Below are positions 54,077 through 62,924 of a stretch of 64,000 nt of DNA, one piece after another. Location of the stretch: positions 1,860,001 through 1,924,000 of the forward strand of contig CP049016.1 in the NCBI GenBank assembly GCA_004376055.2. The letters run 5' to 3'. Source of the DNA: Nitrospirales bacterium LBB_01 (GTDB lineage: Bacteria; Nitrospirota; Thermodesulfovibrionia; Thermodesulfovibrionales; Magnetobacteriaceae). The notes beneath the pieces are model-generated. The model had not been told where the DNA came from. It saw only the letters and a program-made list of their open reading frames with translations, and searched no databases. Both the position numbers and the translations under genes were made by a program. The first letter of the stretch is position 1. Each line of letters opens with the position of its first letter.

Positions 54077-55342
54077 TTACAGTGTGGTTTTACCCAGGAT
54101 TTTGATAAATTCCTTTAACACATCTGGATCATAATCGGCGCTTAGTGAGCGTAAATGAGACAGGGCTTCAAAAGCTGACATTCCTTTGTACCCTGGCCTT
54201 GACGTTGTCAGAATATCATAGAGATCAACCACAGCAGCTATTTTTCCCGAGGTGTGCATCTTAGCACCGGTGAGCCCATGTGGATAGCCCGTCCCTGAGA
54301 CTTTTTCGTGATGCTCTAAAAGCGGATACGCTGTAGCTTCAGATATCCCCTTGTAGAGCTTCATTATGTTATAACCCTCAGCCACGTGCTCTTTAAATAT
54401 ATCTGCTTCAAATTTGGTCAGCTTAGCAACAGGTTTAGCCATAATCTCAGGCGGAATTGTGGTTTTCCCAATGTCATGAAGCAGGCAGCCCATCCCAATT
54501 GCAAATAACTCATCATCATTTGTAACACCTGAGGATACGGCTGTGGCTACACAAAGTACGCTTAGGTTTACCGAATGGGAGTATGTGTAGAAGTCTTTCT
54601 TGTTTATAGTAAGCAGATTTGTTATAAGCCCCTTACTCTCCAATATTGCACCTATAATGCCCTCTGTCACTTCTTTACTCTGCTCTATGTTCTCATCATT
54701 GTGAGGATTATCAAAAAGCTCCTTTATGCACATCCTCGCATTTTCCTTAACCAGCATGTGCTTAGTCTCCTGAGAGCCTCCAACCGCCTTAGCTGCATCC
54801 TTGATATAAGTCTTATATCTGGGAATGTCCTCTGGTTTTATCATAAGTTCACAGTAGTTAACCAGTGCAGATTCATTTACCTGAATATCCTTACCCTTAT
54901 ATTCTATAAGGGAATCTATATTCATATTGGATTTACCAAAGAGTGTAAAGTCAACATAACTCCCTGAGATTATACTTGAGCGGTCAATTTGGAAGAGTGC
55001 TTCTTTCTTTTTTATATACTCCTCAAGCGTTGGTTCAATTCGTGTGTCTGGCTTTTGAGCTGCCACCTCTGAGTCTCTTACGTGTCTTGGCGGAGATTTA
55101 ATTACATTATCTTCAATGGCCACCGTTTTGCTTATTAAAGTCTCCTCACCACTATGTACGTCAAGCCCCCTGTCTGTATCTATGAATACAAAGGTTATAT
55201 CGGCGTCTTTTATTTTTTTAATTTGATCATCACCGGTTATTTCAAAACGGGTCTTTACAAAGGGGCTCTGATACCACGTTGCATCAAGAGCGTCAAGAAA
55301 CATCCCCGGCCTCAAATCATCTACAGATATGCGTTTTTTCAA
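54077..55342 (-). CDS. HD-GYP c-di-GMP phosphodiesterase with DUF3391
   Basis: 421 residues. The N-terminal DUF3391-like region (5-110; ISVDDLRPGMFLDALDATWYQSPFVKTRFEI) is followed by an HD-GYP domain (about 230-400) with HSVNLSVLC, LLHDIGKTTIPPEIM, HVAEGYNIM, LLEHHEKVSGTGYPHGL and AAVVDLYDILTT. It lacks a receiver domain. It hydrolyses cyclic di-GMP in family members. Confidence 0.93.
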   Translation of the reverse strand: MKKRISVDDLRPGMFLDALDATWYQSPFVKTRFEITGDDQIKKIKDADITFVFIDTDRGLDVHSGEETLISKTVAIEDNVIKSPPRHVRDSEVAAQKPDTRIEPTLEEYIKKKEALFQIDRSSIISGSYVDFTLFGKSNMNIDSLIEYKGKDIQVNESALVNYCELMIKPEDIPRYKTYIKDAAKAVGGSQETKHMLVKENARMCIKELFDNPHNDENIEQSKEVTEGIIGAILESKGLITNLLTINKKDFYTYSHSVNLSVLCVATAVSSGVTNDDELFAIGMGCLLHDIGKTTIPPEIMAKPVAKLTKFEADIFKEHVAEGYNIMKLYKGISEATAYPLLEHHEKVSGTGYPHGLTGAKMHTSGKIAAVVDLYDILTTSRPGYKGMSAFEALSHLRSLSADYDPDVLKEFIKILGKTTL

Positions 55343-55553
55343 ACGCCACCCCCTGCGCTAAAACTTAAAATAAATAGACTTAAAACACCCACCTCGCATA
55401 ATAACATATTTAATAGATAAAAACAATCATCTTGAAAAAAAAAACGATAGTGTGGTTAACTAAAGGCTGAAACATTAGAACAAAATATCCGAACGCCGAT
55501 GACACTATCAGTCATCACAATGGAACGTTACGAGACTAACAAAGTACAGGGAT

Positions 55554-56297
55554 TTGCTGCTTATATTTGTCTGGAGAGAATTTACGGTCAGGTATCGTCA
55601 ATCCTCGATAGGGATATTGTGGGCTTTAGTGCAGCCTTTGAGCATGATGCTGTTGTTTTTGTTCATTTTCTCTTACGTAATGAAAGTACAAAACTCGTCT
55701 TACCCTCAGATGTTGTTCTTTTATGCGGGGCTACTACCGTGGCTTTTTTTTTCTTCGTCCTTAAACTATTCCATCCCAAGTCTGACATCACAGTACCAGC
55801 TGATTACAAAAATATATTTTCCGCGTGAAATCCTGCCCATCTCCGGTATTGCGGTTGCTTTTATAGACTACTTGATAGCAGCGGCACTCTTTGTTGTATT
55901 TTTAGTTATTTATCAGATAAAAGTGTCATGGCTGGCTTTGTGGATGATTCCGCTTACCGCTATGTTGGTGCTCTTTACAACGTCTGTGTCTATTTTCCTC
56001 TCCGGTCTTAATGTTTACTACAGAGATGTTAAACTTGCCACTGCGTTTTTGCTGCAGCTGTGGTTTTTTGCCTCTCCCGTGATGTATTCCATTGATAAAC
56101 TTGATATGAAAATAAAACTCTTCCTGTTTCTTAACCCGTTGACGTTTATAATAGAAAATATGCGCCGATGTGTGCTTGAAGGCAGAGACATTGTTTACTG
56201 GCAATTTTTTTTAGTGGGCGGCATTGTGGCACTGTCTTACAAGTTAGCGTACAGGTATTTTATTAAAATAGAACGTGCCTTTGCCGATGTCATCTGA
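55554..56297 (+). CDS. wzm: ABC-2 polysaccharide exporter permease (Wzm-like), 5' end unclear
   Basis: At least 247 residues from TTG 55554; six membrane segments, with LLLIFVWREFTVRYRQSSIG at the start and FFYAGLLPWLFFSSSL, KIYFPREILPIS and NVYYRDVKLATAFLLQLWFFASPVMYS as family blocks. No ribosome site fits 55554, and the typical N-terminal LTKYRDLL lies before it in frame without a start. A frame one base different reads from ATG 55499 (MTLSVITMERYE). A one-base indel between about 55530 and 55545 would fuse them. Confidence 0.8.
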   Translation: MLLIFVWREFTVRYRQSSIGILWALVQPLSMMLLFLFIFSYVMKVQNSSYPQMLFFYAGLLPWLFFSSSLNYSIPSLTSQYQLITKIYFPREILPISGIAVAFIDYLIAAALFVVFLVIYQIKVSWLALWMIPLTAMLVLFTTSVSIFLSGLNVYYRDVKLATAFLLQLWFFASPVMYSIDKLDMKIKLFLFLNPLTFIIENMRRCVLEGRDIVYWQFFLVGGIVALSYKLAYRYFIKIERAFADVI

Positions 56298-57012
56298 TTC
56301 ACTTATAGAGCTAAAAAGCGTATGGAAAAAATACAACTACAGAGAGACCTTTCATCGTTCCATAAGAGAAGACCTCTTTAACGTATTTAAACGCACCCGT
56401 CGTGAAGACCTGCAGGATGGCGAATTTTGGGCAGTTTCGGATGTTAACTTTAATCTTTCCAAAGGTGAGTGCATAGGGTTCTATGGCCCAAATGGAGCAG
56501 GTAAATCAACAATACTAAAACTCATCGCCTCTGTTACCTACCCAACTATGGGTGAGGTTGTAAAAAGAGGCATGGTGGCGCCTCTGATAGAGCTTGGCGC
56601 AGGGTTTCATCTTGATCTGACAGGCAGAGAGAATATCTATATAAACGGCGCTATTATCGGTATGACAATACGAGAGATTAAAGATAAGATTAACAGTATA
56701 ATTGAATTTTCCGAACTTGCCGACTTCATAGACATGCCTATTAAGAAGTACTCATCGGGAATGCACCTAAGGCTGGGTTTTTCAATAGCTGTTCACAGCT
56801 CTGCGGAAATATTTCTCTTTGACGAGATATTAACCGTAGGGGACGAGCATTTTCAACTTAAGTGCATAGAAAGAGCAAAGTGGCTTAAAAATAACGGAAG
56901 GGGCATTATTATAGTTTCACACGATAAGAAGTTATTAAACGAGATGTCTGACACTATTTATCACATAAACAAGGGTATCGTTGCCACAGAAGATAAACAT
57001 GCAAGCAGATAG
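56287..57012 (+). CDS. wzt: ABC transporter ATPase (Wzt-like)
   Basis: About 241 residues. Walker A GPNGAGKST, Q-loop region GMVAPLIELGAGFH, signature YSSGMHLRL, Walker B IFLFDE, H-loop VSHD. The FWAVSDVNFNLSKGECIGFYG start is typical of polysaccharide/teichoic-acid exporters. There is no extra C-terminal carbohydrate-binding domain, so export is not tied to a terminal sugar cap by this protein. ATG 56287 overlaps the permease end by 11 bases; GTG 56275 is an alternative. Confidence 0.94.
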   Translation: MSSDSLIELKSVWKKYNYRETFHRSIREDLFNVFKRTRREDLQDGEFWAVSDVNFNLSKGECIGFYGPNGAGKSTILKLIASVTYPTMGEVVKRGMVAPLIELGAGFHLDLTGRENIYINGAIIGMTIREIKDKINSIIEFSELADFIDMPIKKYSSGMHLRLGFSIAVHSSAEIFLFDEILTVGDEHFQLKCIERAKWLKNNGRGIIIVSHDKKLLNEMSDTIYHINKGIVATEDKHASR

Positions 57013-58759
57013 AAAAGATTATCAGAGACACTCAATCTATGCTGCCATTGTCTTTGTAGTCTCAGTTATCATCTACATTTCTACTTTTAAAAGCGGTCTG
57101 ATATGGGATGACGAGGAGATAATCAAAGGTGCCATACTCGTTAACAAGAAAAACCCTTATGATATATTTATAAACACTGGTTTATACTGCAGACCGATAA
57201 CCATCCTTTCTCTGTCTCTGGACTATACACTGTGGCATATCAATGCTTTTGGATACCACGTGCACAATGTCATAATACATGCTTTAAACTCAGTGCTTCT
57301 GTATATTGCTGCCTCTAATGCCTTAAAGAACCGGAGCGGCTTTAACGGCGATTACATGGGCATATCTCTTTTCTGTGCACTTCTCTTTGCGTTACATCCG
57401 ATACACACCGAATCAGTTGCCTGGATTTCAGACAGGACAGATTTGCTTGCCACATTTTTCTTTTTGTTTGCCTTTATTGCCCTAATGGTTTATTTGCACG
57501 AAAGAAAGCGAGAGGGACTTTTTCTTATTTCTGTGTTTTTCTTGTTTGCCATTCTTTCTAAGGAAAATGCAGTTGTTTTTGTAGTAATCGCTTTAGCATA
57601 CTCACTTGTTGTCAAAGCGCCTAAAAAGAGTATCGCCATGGTCTGTGCCTCTATGGCCATATCTTTAACTGTATATATGTGTTTGAGAAGATTTGGCTGG
57701 TTGATGGAGTTGTTTAAAGCGCCTGGCACATCAGGAGCTTTTTTAAGCAAAGACGCCTCCTCGTACTCAGCCGTTAAAAACATCATATACGCTGCCAGCT
57801 ATTACTATGAAAAACTGCTGTGCCCATGGAATCTAAACATAATTCCCGAGCTGCCATCAGGCTTATGGTACTATGTATTATTTGCGTTACCGGTTATTTT
57901 GTTAGTATTTTTAGCAGCAAAACGAATGTTTTTCTTATTGTTTTGGCTGCTATGGATTATAATAACACTGTTACCCTCGCTTACTATAGCCGTTTCTCAG
58001 ATAGCCGCCCCTATTGGTGAGCGCTACCTGTATCTTCCCTCAGCGGGATTTTGTGTTTTGCTTGCTATGATTTTATATCCGAAAGCAGAAAACTCTGCCG
58101 CAAGCAGCGTAAGCAGGAGGTTAAGAATGTCACTGCTTTTTGTTATTCTTTTAACCTATGCGCTTCTGACGTATGACCGCCTACTTGACTGGCGCTCGGA
58201 CTTTTCCCTTTGGCAGGATGCCGCTAAGAAAAATCCGCATTCCGTTATAACTAAAACCAACTACGGGATAGCTCTGATAAGAAGTCATAATTTCCCTGAG
58301 GCTGAAAAACAATTAACGGCAGCCCTTAGTTTTAAACAGTTAAGCCGTGAAAAGAAATCAATAGTGCTTAACTCCCTTGGGCTTGTTGAGATGGATAAAA
58401 AAAACTATGAAAAAGCTGAATCTCTCCTTATAGATTCTTTAAAGGAAAACCGCGGTAATCTTGGCTCATATAACAATCTTGGCTACTTGTACATGAAGAC
58501 AGCCTCTCAGATATCTGACGATCCCGCACGCAAGGAGCAGCTTACCCGCAGAGCTATTGAGGTGTTTATAGAGTCACTAAAGTATGCAACCGAAATCAAA
58601 GAGATAAACTTTAACCTGGGACTTTGCTACCTGGAACTCAATGACTTTAAAAGCTCCAGCGCATATTTTGACTCCGTAATTGAGAAGGACCCAAATTCAG
58701 AACTGGCACAAAAAAGTATTAATTTCAAATTGTATATGGAGATAAGAAAAAGACAGTGA
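56999..58759 (+). CDS. TMTC-like multi-pass membrane TPR protein (GT-C fold)
   Basis: 586 residues from ATG 56999, inside the wzt end. Residues 1-390 contain about ten membrane segments. The first periplasmic loop has GLIWDDEEII, the DDE-type acidic motif of GT-C transferases, and further blocks are YCRPITILSLSLDYTLWH and LHPIHTESVAWISDRTDLL. The C-terminal ~170 residues are TPR repeats. This resembles eukaryotic TMTC O-mannosyltransferases and their bacterial homologues. A role in modifying or building an exported glycan is inferred from the Wzm/Wzt neighbours. Confidence 0.86.
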   Translation: MQADRKDYQRHSIYAAIVFVVSVIIYISTFKSGLIWDDEEIIKGAILVNKKNPYDIFINTGLYCRPITILSLSLDYTLWHINAFGYHVHNVIIHALNSVLLYIAASNALKNRSGFNGDYMGISLFCALLFALHPIHTESVAWISDRTDLLATFFFLFAFIALMVYLHERKREGLFLISVFFLFAILSKENAVVFVVIALAYSLVVKAPKKSIAMVCASMAISLTVYMCLRRFGWLMELFKAPGTSGAFLSKDASSYSAVKNIIYAASYYYEKLLCPWNLNIIPELPSGLWYYVLFALPVILLVFLAAKRMFFLLFWLLWIIITLLPSLTIAVSQIAAPIGERYLYLPSAGFCVLLAMILYPKAENSAASSVSRRLRMSLLFVILLTYALLTYDRLLDWRSDFSLWQDAAKKNPHSVITKTNYGIALIRSHNFPEAEKQLTAALSFKQLSREKKSIVLNSLGLVEMDKKNYEKAESLLIDSLKENRGNLGSYNNLGYLYMKTASQISDDPARKEQLTRRAIEVFIESLKYATEIKEINFNLGLCYLELNDFKSSSAYFDSVIEKDPNSELAQKSINFKLYMEIRKRQ

Positions 58760-58940
58760 AGCTCCCCGCCGCAAGCAACGGGATATCTACTAAAAAAACT
58801 ATTAGCAATACAGAAAAAAATGGATTCCCGCTCGGAGGCGGGAATGACAAAAGGGGAGATGCTTTTCTCTCTCTGTCACTCTTCTTTTCCTTGTCATTCC
58901 TGCGAAAGCAGGAATCCAGTCTTTTATTAACGGAGTTAAC
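58760..58940. repeat. BIME-like repeat R1, copy 5
   Basis: Units 58821-58850 and 58891-58920 with right flank GGAGTTAAC (58932-58940). The element begins directly after the TMTC-like stop and its right end supplies the TAA of the LD-carboxypeptidase gene (58936-58938, minus strand). Confidence 0.88.
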
Positions 58941-59865
58941 TACAAAGGCAATAATAAGTTTTATTATCGGCGTCAAGTTCAATCCCTGCGCCTATGGGTA
59001 ACACCGTGTTGGGGCAGCCGTGGCCAAAATCCCTTACTTTTAAAATCGGGAAATCATAATCTCCGGTCTCCCTTAACAAAATATCCTCCATCTGTGACGC
59101 ACTTGGATTTTCAATCTCCATAGAATAGACAAATCCGACAATGGCTCCTGAGATTTTATCAAAGACTCCTTTTTGACGCAGAATTTTAAAATACTCAGTA
59201 CATCGTAATTCATCCATTGTGAGGGCTTCAAGCATGAGAATGGCACCAGTGAAGTCAGGCCAAAACGGGGTGTTTGCAAGTTTTAGGAGACATCTCAGAT
59301 TACCGCCCAGAAGTTTTCCGCAACTCGTACCGCCCCGAATGGTTTTTCTGTCGCCTGATGGGTTTATATTGCCGCTACAACCGTTAATGAGACGGCTTGT
59401 AAACTCAGACTTGTCGTATCCGGTAGGGTTTCTACCAAAATGGTATCTTACATCTCCGCCGTGAAATGTTATCAGTGAGGTTTTTGTAAAAATCGCATTT
59501 AGAAAAACCGTTACATCGCTTAATCCCATGAATATTTTTGGGTTTTTGGTTACAGTGCTCCAGTCAATAAATTCAAGTACTCTTTCTGCGGTGTCGCCGC
59601 CCTGAGCCGAAAATATTGCACTAATATCATGCCGCAGGAAAAACTCATTTATATCATCCGCTCTGTCATAAGGGTTTGTTGAATATATACTCTTCCCTGT
59701 TTCAACTTCAAATCCTATATCTTCAAAAAACTTGATGCCTCTATGCAGCTCTTCTTTTTGTTTTTGACCTGAGATTTCATTTGACGGGCAAACGATGCCG
59801 ATTTTGTCCCCTGGAGTGAGTCTTTTGGGTAAAAGTGAATATTTTACTGTTTTATTTGATTCCAT
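58936..59865 (-). CDS. LD-carboxypeptidase (peptidase family S66)
   Basis: 309 residues. LTPGDKIGIVCPSNEISG and SAQGGDTAERVLEFIDW are family blocks; the nucleophile Ser116 lies in MGLSDVTVF; a Glu (MLEALTMDEL) and His (DFGHGCPNTVLP) follow to complete the Ser-Glu-His set. The cytoplasmic enzyme trims the terminal D-Ala from the peptidoglycan tetrapeptide; MccF-type members instead confer peptide resistance. The 3' end runs into repeat R1, which may have replaced the original end. Confidence 0.93.
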   Translation of the reverse strand: MESNKTVKYSLLPKRLTPGDKIGIVCPSNEISGQKQKEELHRGIKFFEDIGFEVETGKSIYSTNPYDRADDINEFFLRHDISAIFSAQGGDTAERVLEFIDWSTVTKNPKIFMGLSDVTVFLNAIFTKTSLITFHGGDVRYHFGRNPTGYDKSEFTSRLINGCSGNINPSGDRKTIRGGTSCGKLLGGNLRCLLKLANTPFWPDFTGAILMLEALTMDELRCTEYFKILRQKGVFDKISGAIVGFVYSMEIENPSASQMEDILLRETGDYDFPILKVRDFGHGCPNTVLPIGAGIELDADNKTYYCLCS

Positions 59866-59927
59866 AACGTTTCCTTTACGCTCTTATTTTACCGATTGAA
59901 GATAAAGAAAAGTCAAGGTGCTATCTA

Positions 59928-61148
59928 TCAGATATAACCCTTATGTATGCCATGTGGTCTCCATGCCGGGGATATAACGCCGGGACCGGTTTCCATCAGC
60001 GCATAAAGTGCCCAGCCTACGGTAGCTCGTCCGTATCTGTCATTTATACTGTCCACGGCATCAAGAAGCGCTCGTCTTTTGTTACTTGCCTCAAATAATG
60101 AAACCTGCCCCGTGTCTTCAGTTAGCCCCGAAAGACTCACGCCAAGCAGACGTATCGGTTCTTTAAGCCGCTGCTCTTTGATTATCTCCATAGCGGTCAA
60201 AAATATGCTGTGAGAGTCATTTGTATGCACTTTCAATTTCTTTTGCCTTGTGTAGGTTTCAAAACTTTTATACCGTATGGTTACAGTGATGACTGAACCC
60301 ATATATTTATGTTTCCTCGCCCGTGCTCCAACCATCTCTGAAAGTTTTAGCAGGTATGCCTCAATTTCAACCTTTCTCCAGATGTCTCCGGGCAAAGTCA
60401 TACTGTGCCCTATGGATTTCGTTTCAGCGCCATGCAGTCCTTGAGCCGATACTGATGAGTCATAAATCCCCTGTCCCATAGCCTTAAGACGCTCTCCAAT
60501 TATTCCAAAGCAGCTCCTTAGCATTGACGATGAGGCACGCCCAAGCTCTCCACAGGTGTTTATTCCTATCGCCTTTAATTTCTCTGCCGTGTGTCTGCCT
60601 ATTCCCCAGAGTTCTTTCGTGGGAAGATCTGCAAGCACCGCTGCCGTATCCTCTTTTGTTAACATCCTAAGTCCATCAGGTTTTGATAAATCTGACACGA
60701 GTTTTGCCATCAGCTTGTTATAACTTATCCCTATTGTTGCATTTATTCCAAATATTCGTTTGATTTCAGATTTTATCTCCGCCCCTATCCTCATTGCCCC
60801 GCCAAATAGATGCTCTGTGTCGGTCACATCAAGAAACGCCTCATCCACCGAATATACCTCGACATCGGGGGTGTACTTCTTATAGATTTTGGATAGCTCC
60901 GAGCAAGTGTGGGTGTATTTTCTGTTGTTTCCGACAACAAGGATAATCTCAGGACATGCCGATTTAGCCTCGTAGATATTCATGCCTGTCTTAACTCCGT
61001 GCGCTCTGGCCTCGTAAGATGCCGTAGTGATTATCGTTCTTTTACCTGAGCCGATTACTCCTATCGGTTTTCCCAAAAGATGCGGATTAGACTTTTGCTC
61101 AATTGATGCAAAATAGGCATCCATATCTATCAGCATTATAATTCTCAT
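59928..61148 (-). CDS. dinB: DNA polymerase IV (Y-family)
   Basis: About 406 residues from ATG 61148; an in-frame ATG at 61169 would add seven residues and lies inside a palindromic repeat. Palm acidic residues occur in LIDMDAYFAS and YSVDEAFLDV, with GISYNKLMAKLVSDLSKPDG and the helix-hairpin-helix GIGRHTAEKL. The C-terminal GQVSLFEASN is a likely beta-clamp-binding motif. Translesion synthesis; downstream of lexA in an SOS operon. Confidence 0.94.
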   Translation of the reverse strand: MRIIMLIDMDAYFASIEQKSNPHLLGKPIGVIGSGKRTIITTASYEARAHGVKTGMNIYEAKSACPEIILVVGNNRKYTHTCSELSKIYKKYTPDVEVYSVDEAFLDVTDTEHLFGGAMRIGAEIKSEIKRIFGINATIGISYNKLMAKLVSDLSKPDGLRMLTKEDTAAVLADLPTKELWGIGRHTAEKLKAIGINTCGELGRASSSMLRSCFGIIGERLKAMGQGIYDSSVSAQGLHGAETKSIGHSMTLPGDIWRKVEIEAYLLKLSEMVGARARKHKYMGSVITVTIRYKSFETYTRQKKLKVHTNDSHSIFLTAMEIIKEQRLKEPIRLLGVSLSGLTEDTGQVSLFEASNKRRALLDAVDSINDRYGRATVGWALYALMETGPGVISPAWRPHGIHKGYI

Positions 61149-61270
61149 GCCAGGTCGCAGGCAGAGCATAGCGAGGCGGCAAGGAGAAAGCGACGCAGGC
61201 GTACTTTTAGTACGTTGAGGAGCTTTTGACGCAGGCCAACGAAGTTAGGCGATAGAATGCGGCTTGGCAT
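61147..61270. repeat. R4 palindromic element between SOS ORF and dinB
   Basis: 124 bp with terminal inverted repeats ATGCCA-G-CGCA on both sides and a central CGTAC-TTTTA-GTACG hairpin. The ends coincide with the stop of the small ORF (61270-61272) and the AT of the dinB start codon (61148-61146). It contains no Shine-Dalgarno sequence for dinB. Confidence 0.75.
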
Positions 61271-61512
61271 CATGCCTCAACTTTCTCCAAAGTCCACACA
61301 ATTGAAAGGCTGTTAAAACTCAGCTCATAGACGGCGCATCCATCGGTTACAGAAAAGTGATAAACCCGGGCATCTCCCTCCCTGTCCTGCCAAAAGTACG
61401 TTATCTCTTTTATTTCCACCGTGTTGTTTGACCATTTAAACTTTAACGGTTTTAGTTTTCTTTCGCCTCCAAATGTGGCCAGTACAGCGATTCGCTCTCC
61501 AACGTACACCAT
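61270..61512 (-). CDS. Small protein of the lexA-dinB operon
   Basis: 80 residues, small beta-rich protein: GERIAVLATFGGERKLKPLKF, TYFWQDREGDARVYHF, SIVWTLEKVEA. It resembles DUF6504-like proteins seen near translesion polymerases; I cannot assign a function. It starts with the stop of lexA (one-base overlap), so co-translated. Confidence 0.75.
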   Translation of the reverse strand: MVYVGERIAVLATFGGERKLKPLKFKWSNNTVEIKEITYFWQDREGDARVYHFSVTDGCAVYELSFNSLSIVWTLEKVEA

Positions 61513-62126
61513 TAGAACCTCCTTACAACGCCTGCCACCTTACCGATTATCTGCACATCTGGGGCAGCCACTGTGAGAGCCTCCATGTCTTTATTTTCCG
61601 GCACTAATCTTACAGTCGCACCCTCTCTGTATATCCTCTTAACCGTTGCCTCATCCCCTATCAGAGCTATGCCAATGTCACCGTTTGCAACAGGCCTGTC
61701 CTTATCCACAAACACGATGTCTCCTTCAAGTATGCCGGCATCTTTCATGCTGTCCCCTTTAACTTTCAGGGCAAAACCGGACGTCAGGTTAAAAAGGCTT
61801 GCGTCTATATCAAGATACTCCTCTATGTCTTCAACGGCAAGGATTGGATGCCCAGCCCGTATGGTGCCAATCAGCGGGATTTTTTGCAGGTTTGGCATTC
61901 TCATGCCGGATACCTCAAGCGCTCTTTGTTTAAGCGGCTCCTGTCGTAGATAACCCTTTCTCTTAAGGGCATCCACGTGATGCTTAGCCGATACCGGACT
62001 TGAAAAACCAAACTGGCTGCATATCTCCCGTATTGTCGGGGGATACCCTATCGTTGTGATATGTCCCTTTATAAACTCAAGGACTTCGCTCTGCCTGAGC
62101 GTCATTTCCTTTCCAACTCCTGCCAC
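61512..62126 (-). CDS. lexA: LexA repressor
   Basis: 204 residues from GTG, with AAGGAGG seven bases before it. N-terminal winged helix with GYPPTIREICSQFGFSS; cleavage site Ala91-Gly92 (GTIRAGHPIL); Ser126 in GDSMKDAGI and Lys163 in EATVKRIY form the autocleavage dyad. It represses SOS genes and is cleaved under RecA control. The lexA-orf-dinB operon is probably autoregulated. Confidence 0.96.
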   Translation of the reverse strand: MAGVGKEMTLRQSEVLEFIKGHITTIGYPPTIREICSQFGFSSPVSAKHHVDALKRKGYLRQEPLKQRALEVSGMRMPNLQKIPLIGTIRAGHPILAVEDIEEYLDIDASLFNLTSGFALKVKGDSMKDAGILEGDIVFVDKDRPVANGDIGIALIGDEATVKRIYREGATVRLVPENKDMEALTVAAPDVQIIGKVAGVVRRF

Positions 62127-62149
62127 GTTGCTGCCTCCTTATGTATAGC

Positions 62150-62189
62150 GTACAATTGTACTATAATACATTTGTTCGGTATATGTCAA
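62150..62189 (-). promoter_or_regulatory. lexA promoter with candidate operator
   Basis: Minus strand: TTGACA (62189-62184) and TATAGT (62165-62160), 18-base spacer. A perfect 12-bp palindrome GTACAATTGTAC (62150-62161) sits at the start of transcription, and a half-match to the CGAAC-N4-GTTCG box (CCGAACAAATG) lies in the spacer. Either could be the LexA site. The A of the -10 overlaps the palindrome. Confidence 0.6.
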
Positions 62190-62290
62190 GAGTTTTTTTG
62201 TTGGGTTTGGGTGGTTGTTTTTGCAGTATTTTTTTAAAAGTTTTTCTATAACATCAAAAAATCATAAGAAAGGATACAGAGAAAGGATTT

Positions 62291-62355
62291 ATCCGCAGAT
62301 TGCACAGACTCTCGCAGATTTTTTCATCTGTGTCCATCTGCGTCATCTGCGGATT
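62291..62355. repeat. R3 repeat (CTGCGGA type), copy 3
   Basis: ATCCGCAGAT (62291-62300) to ATCTGCGGAT (62345-62354), with inner CGCAGAT repeats. It lies in the 340-base space between the lexA promoter and the ndk 3' end; nothing else is seen there. Confidence 0.75.
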
Positions 62356-62466
62356 AATACTCACTTTTTTTGTAATTCCAATAGAAACCGTATAATTTAG
62401 CTTAAACTCGCCGTCTTTGGGTACGTCAAGCACAAACTCAAGGATTCAGAAAAAGAATTTTACTCA

Positions 62467-62883
62467 TCAGCCTACAATTTCAAGCGCTGAGAAGAAATAT
62501 GGAATTTCAAAAGATGCGGACTCCGCTGAATCTGAGCCGTGTACAATGTTTCTTTCAACATTATCAGCAAAATCAGCTCTTATCGTGCCTGGTGCAGCGT
62601 CTTTTGGGTTAGTCGCTCCCATCAATTCACGCACTTTATCTATCACTCCGTTTCCCTCAATTGCCATAACTACAACCGGCCCTTCGGACATAAAAGTGGT
62701 CAGCTCACCATAAAACGGCCGTGCCTTGTGCACGATATAAAACCCCTCGGCTTCTCTTTTAGACATATGTATCATTTTTAGCGCAACTATTCTAAATCCC
62801 TGTTTTTCAAACCGTCCGATAAGCTCTCCTATAAGGTTTTTCTTAACCCCGTCAGGTTTCACTATTGAAAGCGTTCTTTGCAT
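62467..62883 (-). CDS. ndk: Nucleoside diphosphate kinase
   Basis: 138 residues. Motifs: [21 protein letters not shown], the catalytic His in [12 protein letters not shown], and [17 protein letters not shown]. It balances nucleoside triphosphates and is 41 bases downstream of mdh. Confidence 0.97.
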   Translation of the reverse strand: MQRTLSIVKPDGVKKNLIGELIGRFEKQGFRIVALKMIHMSKREAEGFYIVHKARPFYGELTTFMSEGPVVVMAIEGNGVIDKVRELMGATNPKDAAPGTIRADFADNVERNIVHGSDSAESASFEIPYFFSALEIVG

Positions 62884-62924
62884 CTGGTATTCTCCTTATA
62901 TTCTTTATATTTAACTTATAGTAT

